From Limonium bicolor (taxonomy: Eukaryota; Streptophyta; Magnoliopsida; Caryophyllales; Plumbaginaceae): DNA of 64,000 nt. The position numbers and the translations under genes are program-made. Shown here one piece after another: positions 62,891 to 64,000 of this stretch. Position 1 is the first letter of the stretch; every line of letters begins with the position of its first letter. The notes under the pieces were generated by a model. That model ran no database searches. It was not told the DNA's origin and worked only from the letters and a program-made list of their open reading frames with translations. The stretch covers positions 930,001-994,000 of the forward strand of contig CM041779.1 of the NCBI GenBank assembly GCA_023374045.1. Reading direction: 5' to 3'.

Positions 62891-64000
62891 TCCCACGTCA
62901 AATATCAAACAACCATATAATTATCAATTTCCAAATTTTATCTTATCAAAACTTTGTGACGTGGTGATTACTACATGTACATTTTCCCTTGACTGTTATA
63001 CAACTATTCTAATAACTGTTATAACCTATACTTGAATCTAGTGTATTCCTTAATCCCCGGAACTAAGTTCCTTTAATCAAATCATCAAGCGGGGAAGCCA
63101 GTTTTTTTCCTCTTGGCATAAAAGATAAATTCTTATTTAAACATCTAGACACTTACTGTCTAACAATTATTTCATCAATCATTTTAACTCTTAAATCCAT
63201 AATACCAGCTAAGAATTCAGTTATGGACTTGGATACCTCAGAACACACTTTTCACTTTAAATGGTTTATCTAATATTTAACTTATCAGTGCTTGATTATT
63301 GCCTATACACTCAAAGCTTGTTTTGTTCTAACTTCATTTAAACTCCATAAATCAGGTGAATCATATGTTCAACCTAGGTTAAGTATCTTTTAATATAGTA
63401 CCATTTTAAACTAAGAGTTCCCAGTTTGAATCCTACGGTTTGGTGACAAGACAATCAAAGCCTATAGTTTGTTTCTACCTCTTAGAAACGTTGTTAATCC
63501 ACAAACTCAGTGGCTTCCAAAAAATAGAACGATTAGGTGTAATAAATAGAGGATTTAAAATCATAAAGATTGGTATCTAACATTAGGAACATTCATGTGT
63601 AAAACACTTGTTTCAAGCCAAGGGTATGTTTTCCTACCTTTAAGTTTAACTTCCACTCACTTTTAGTGTATGTATGGATTCAAACTCTTAATATAACTTA
63701 CACTACCTCCATTGCTAGTGTCAAGGAGGATTATTCGTTACCATGTTCATATTAAAATTTATATTACATTGGGATTTAACTTTATTTGATTTCCTGCGCT
63801 CTATACTCTCATACACTAACTGAGCTGTCAAAGAAGACATAAGCTCGTATAGATCCATAAGGATAGTGTAGGACATGTGCCTCATAATAGGATAGGTATA
63901 TTTTCTGATACTTAACCCTTTGAAATATATCAATGCTCCACAAAAGTTTTAGGTTTAAAACCTCCAAATTGTATGTATATATGTAGCATTTGGTATTTGC

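Larger units (their letters stand above)
60030..64000 (-). mobile_element. Internal region of a LARD-like element (partial)
   Basis: Non-coding on both strands. It shares with the LARDs the terminal polypurine tract, an internal tract (60533-60552) and the block at 62767-62890, but the spacing differs (block about 2.7 kb from the LTR instead of 0.7 kb), so it is a related, distinct family. Runs off the right edge; no primer site in view. Confidence 0.6.

Overview
This is transposon-packed, AT-rich nuclear DNA of a flowering plant, probably a eudicot. The evidence is long LTRs of Ty3/gypsy type, a copia element, a CACTA element, MULE- and hAT-like elements, plant-type LINE ORF1 remnants, and one intact host gene with plant introns and a plant mitochondrial presequence. 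I could not fix the species or family.

Layout. 1-8649: minus-strand LTR element of LARD type (non-coding internal region, primer site, 4.5 kb LTR), running off the left edge. 8650-13710: internally deleted CACTA element with a TNP2 C-terminal remnant and a spliced TNPA/ULP1-like gene; it sits in a 37-bp stub of another LTR, and the LARD sits in the CACTA, giving a three-deep nest. 13748-20005: pieces of two further LTRs on the minus strand. 20013-36577: one copia element split by a tandem LARD array (internal fragment, LTR, 4.7 kb internal region, LTR). 36605-39339: copia 3' end, unassigned DNA and a degraded hAT-like block holding two MULE-like elements.

39960-42974 (minus) is the only clearly intact host gene: the OSCP/delta subunit of mitochondrial ATP synthase, six exons and 250 codons, with paired site II motifs upstream. 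43200-49320 holds tandem repeats and small TIR elements, including two nested MULE-like insertions with 9-bp target duplications and a hAT-like element. 49858-50986 is a LINE ORF1-like fragment.

51336-60029 is the oddest part. Both ends are inverted copies of the same LTR start. Inside lie a captured first-exon fragment of ribosomal protein L7a, small spliced exons of unknown origin, and a 1.47 kb inverted repeat with an 88-bp spacer. One arm was later interrupted by a 2.35 kb ORF1-only LINE. 60030-64000 is the non-coding internal region of the minus-strand LTR element belonging to the right-hand LTR.

Apart from the ATP synthase gene, nothing here forms a working pathway. The content is layered element history: nesting, tandem recombination, internal deletion, gene capture and inversion. 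Splice sites and element borders were read by eye; homology calls come from recognised motifs, not searches.
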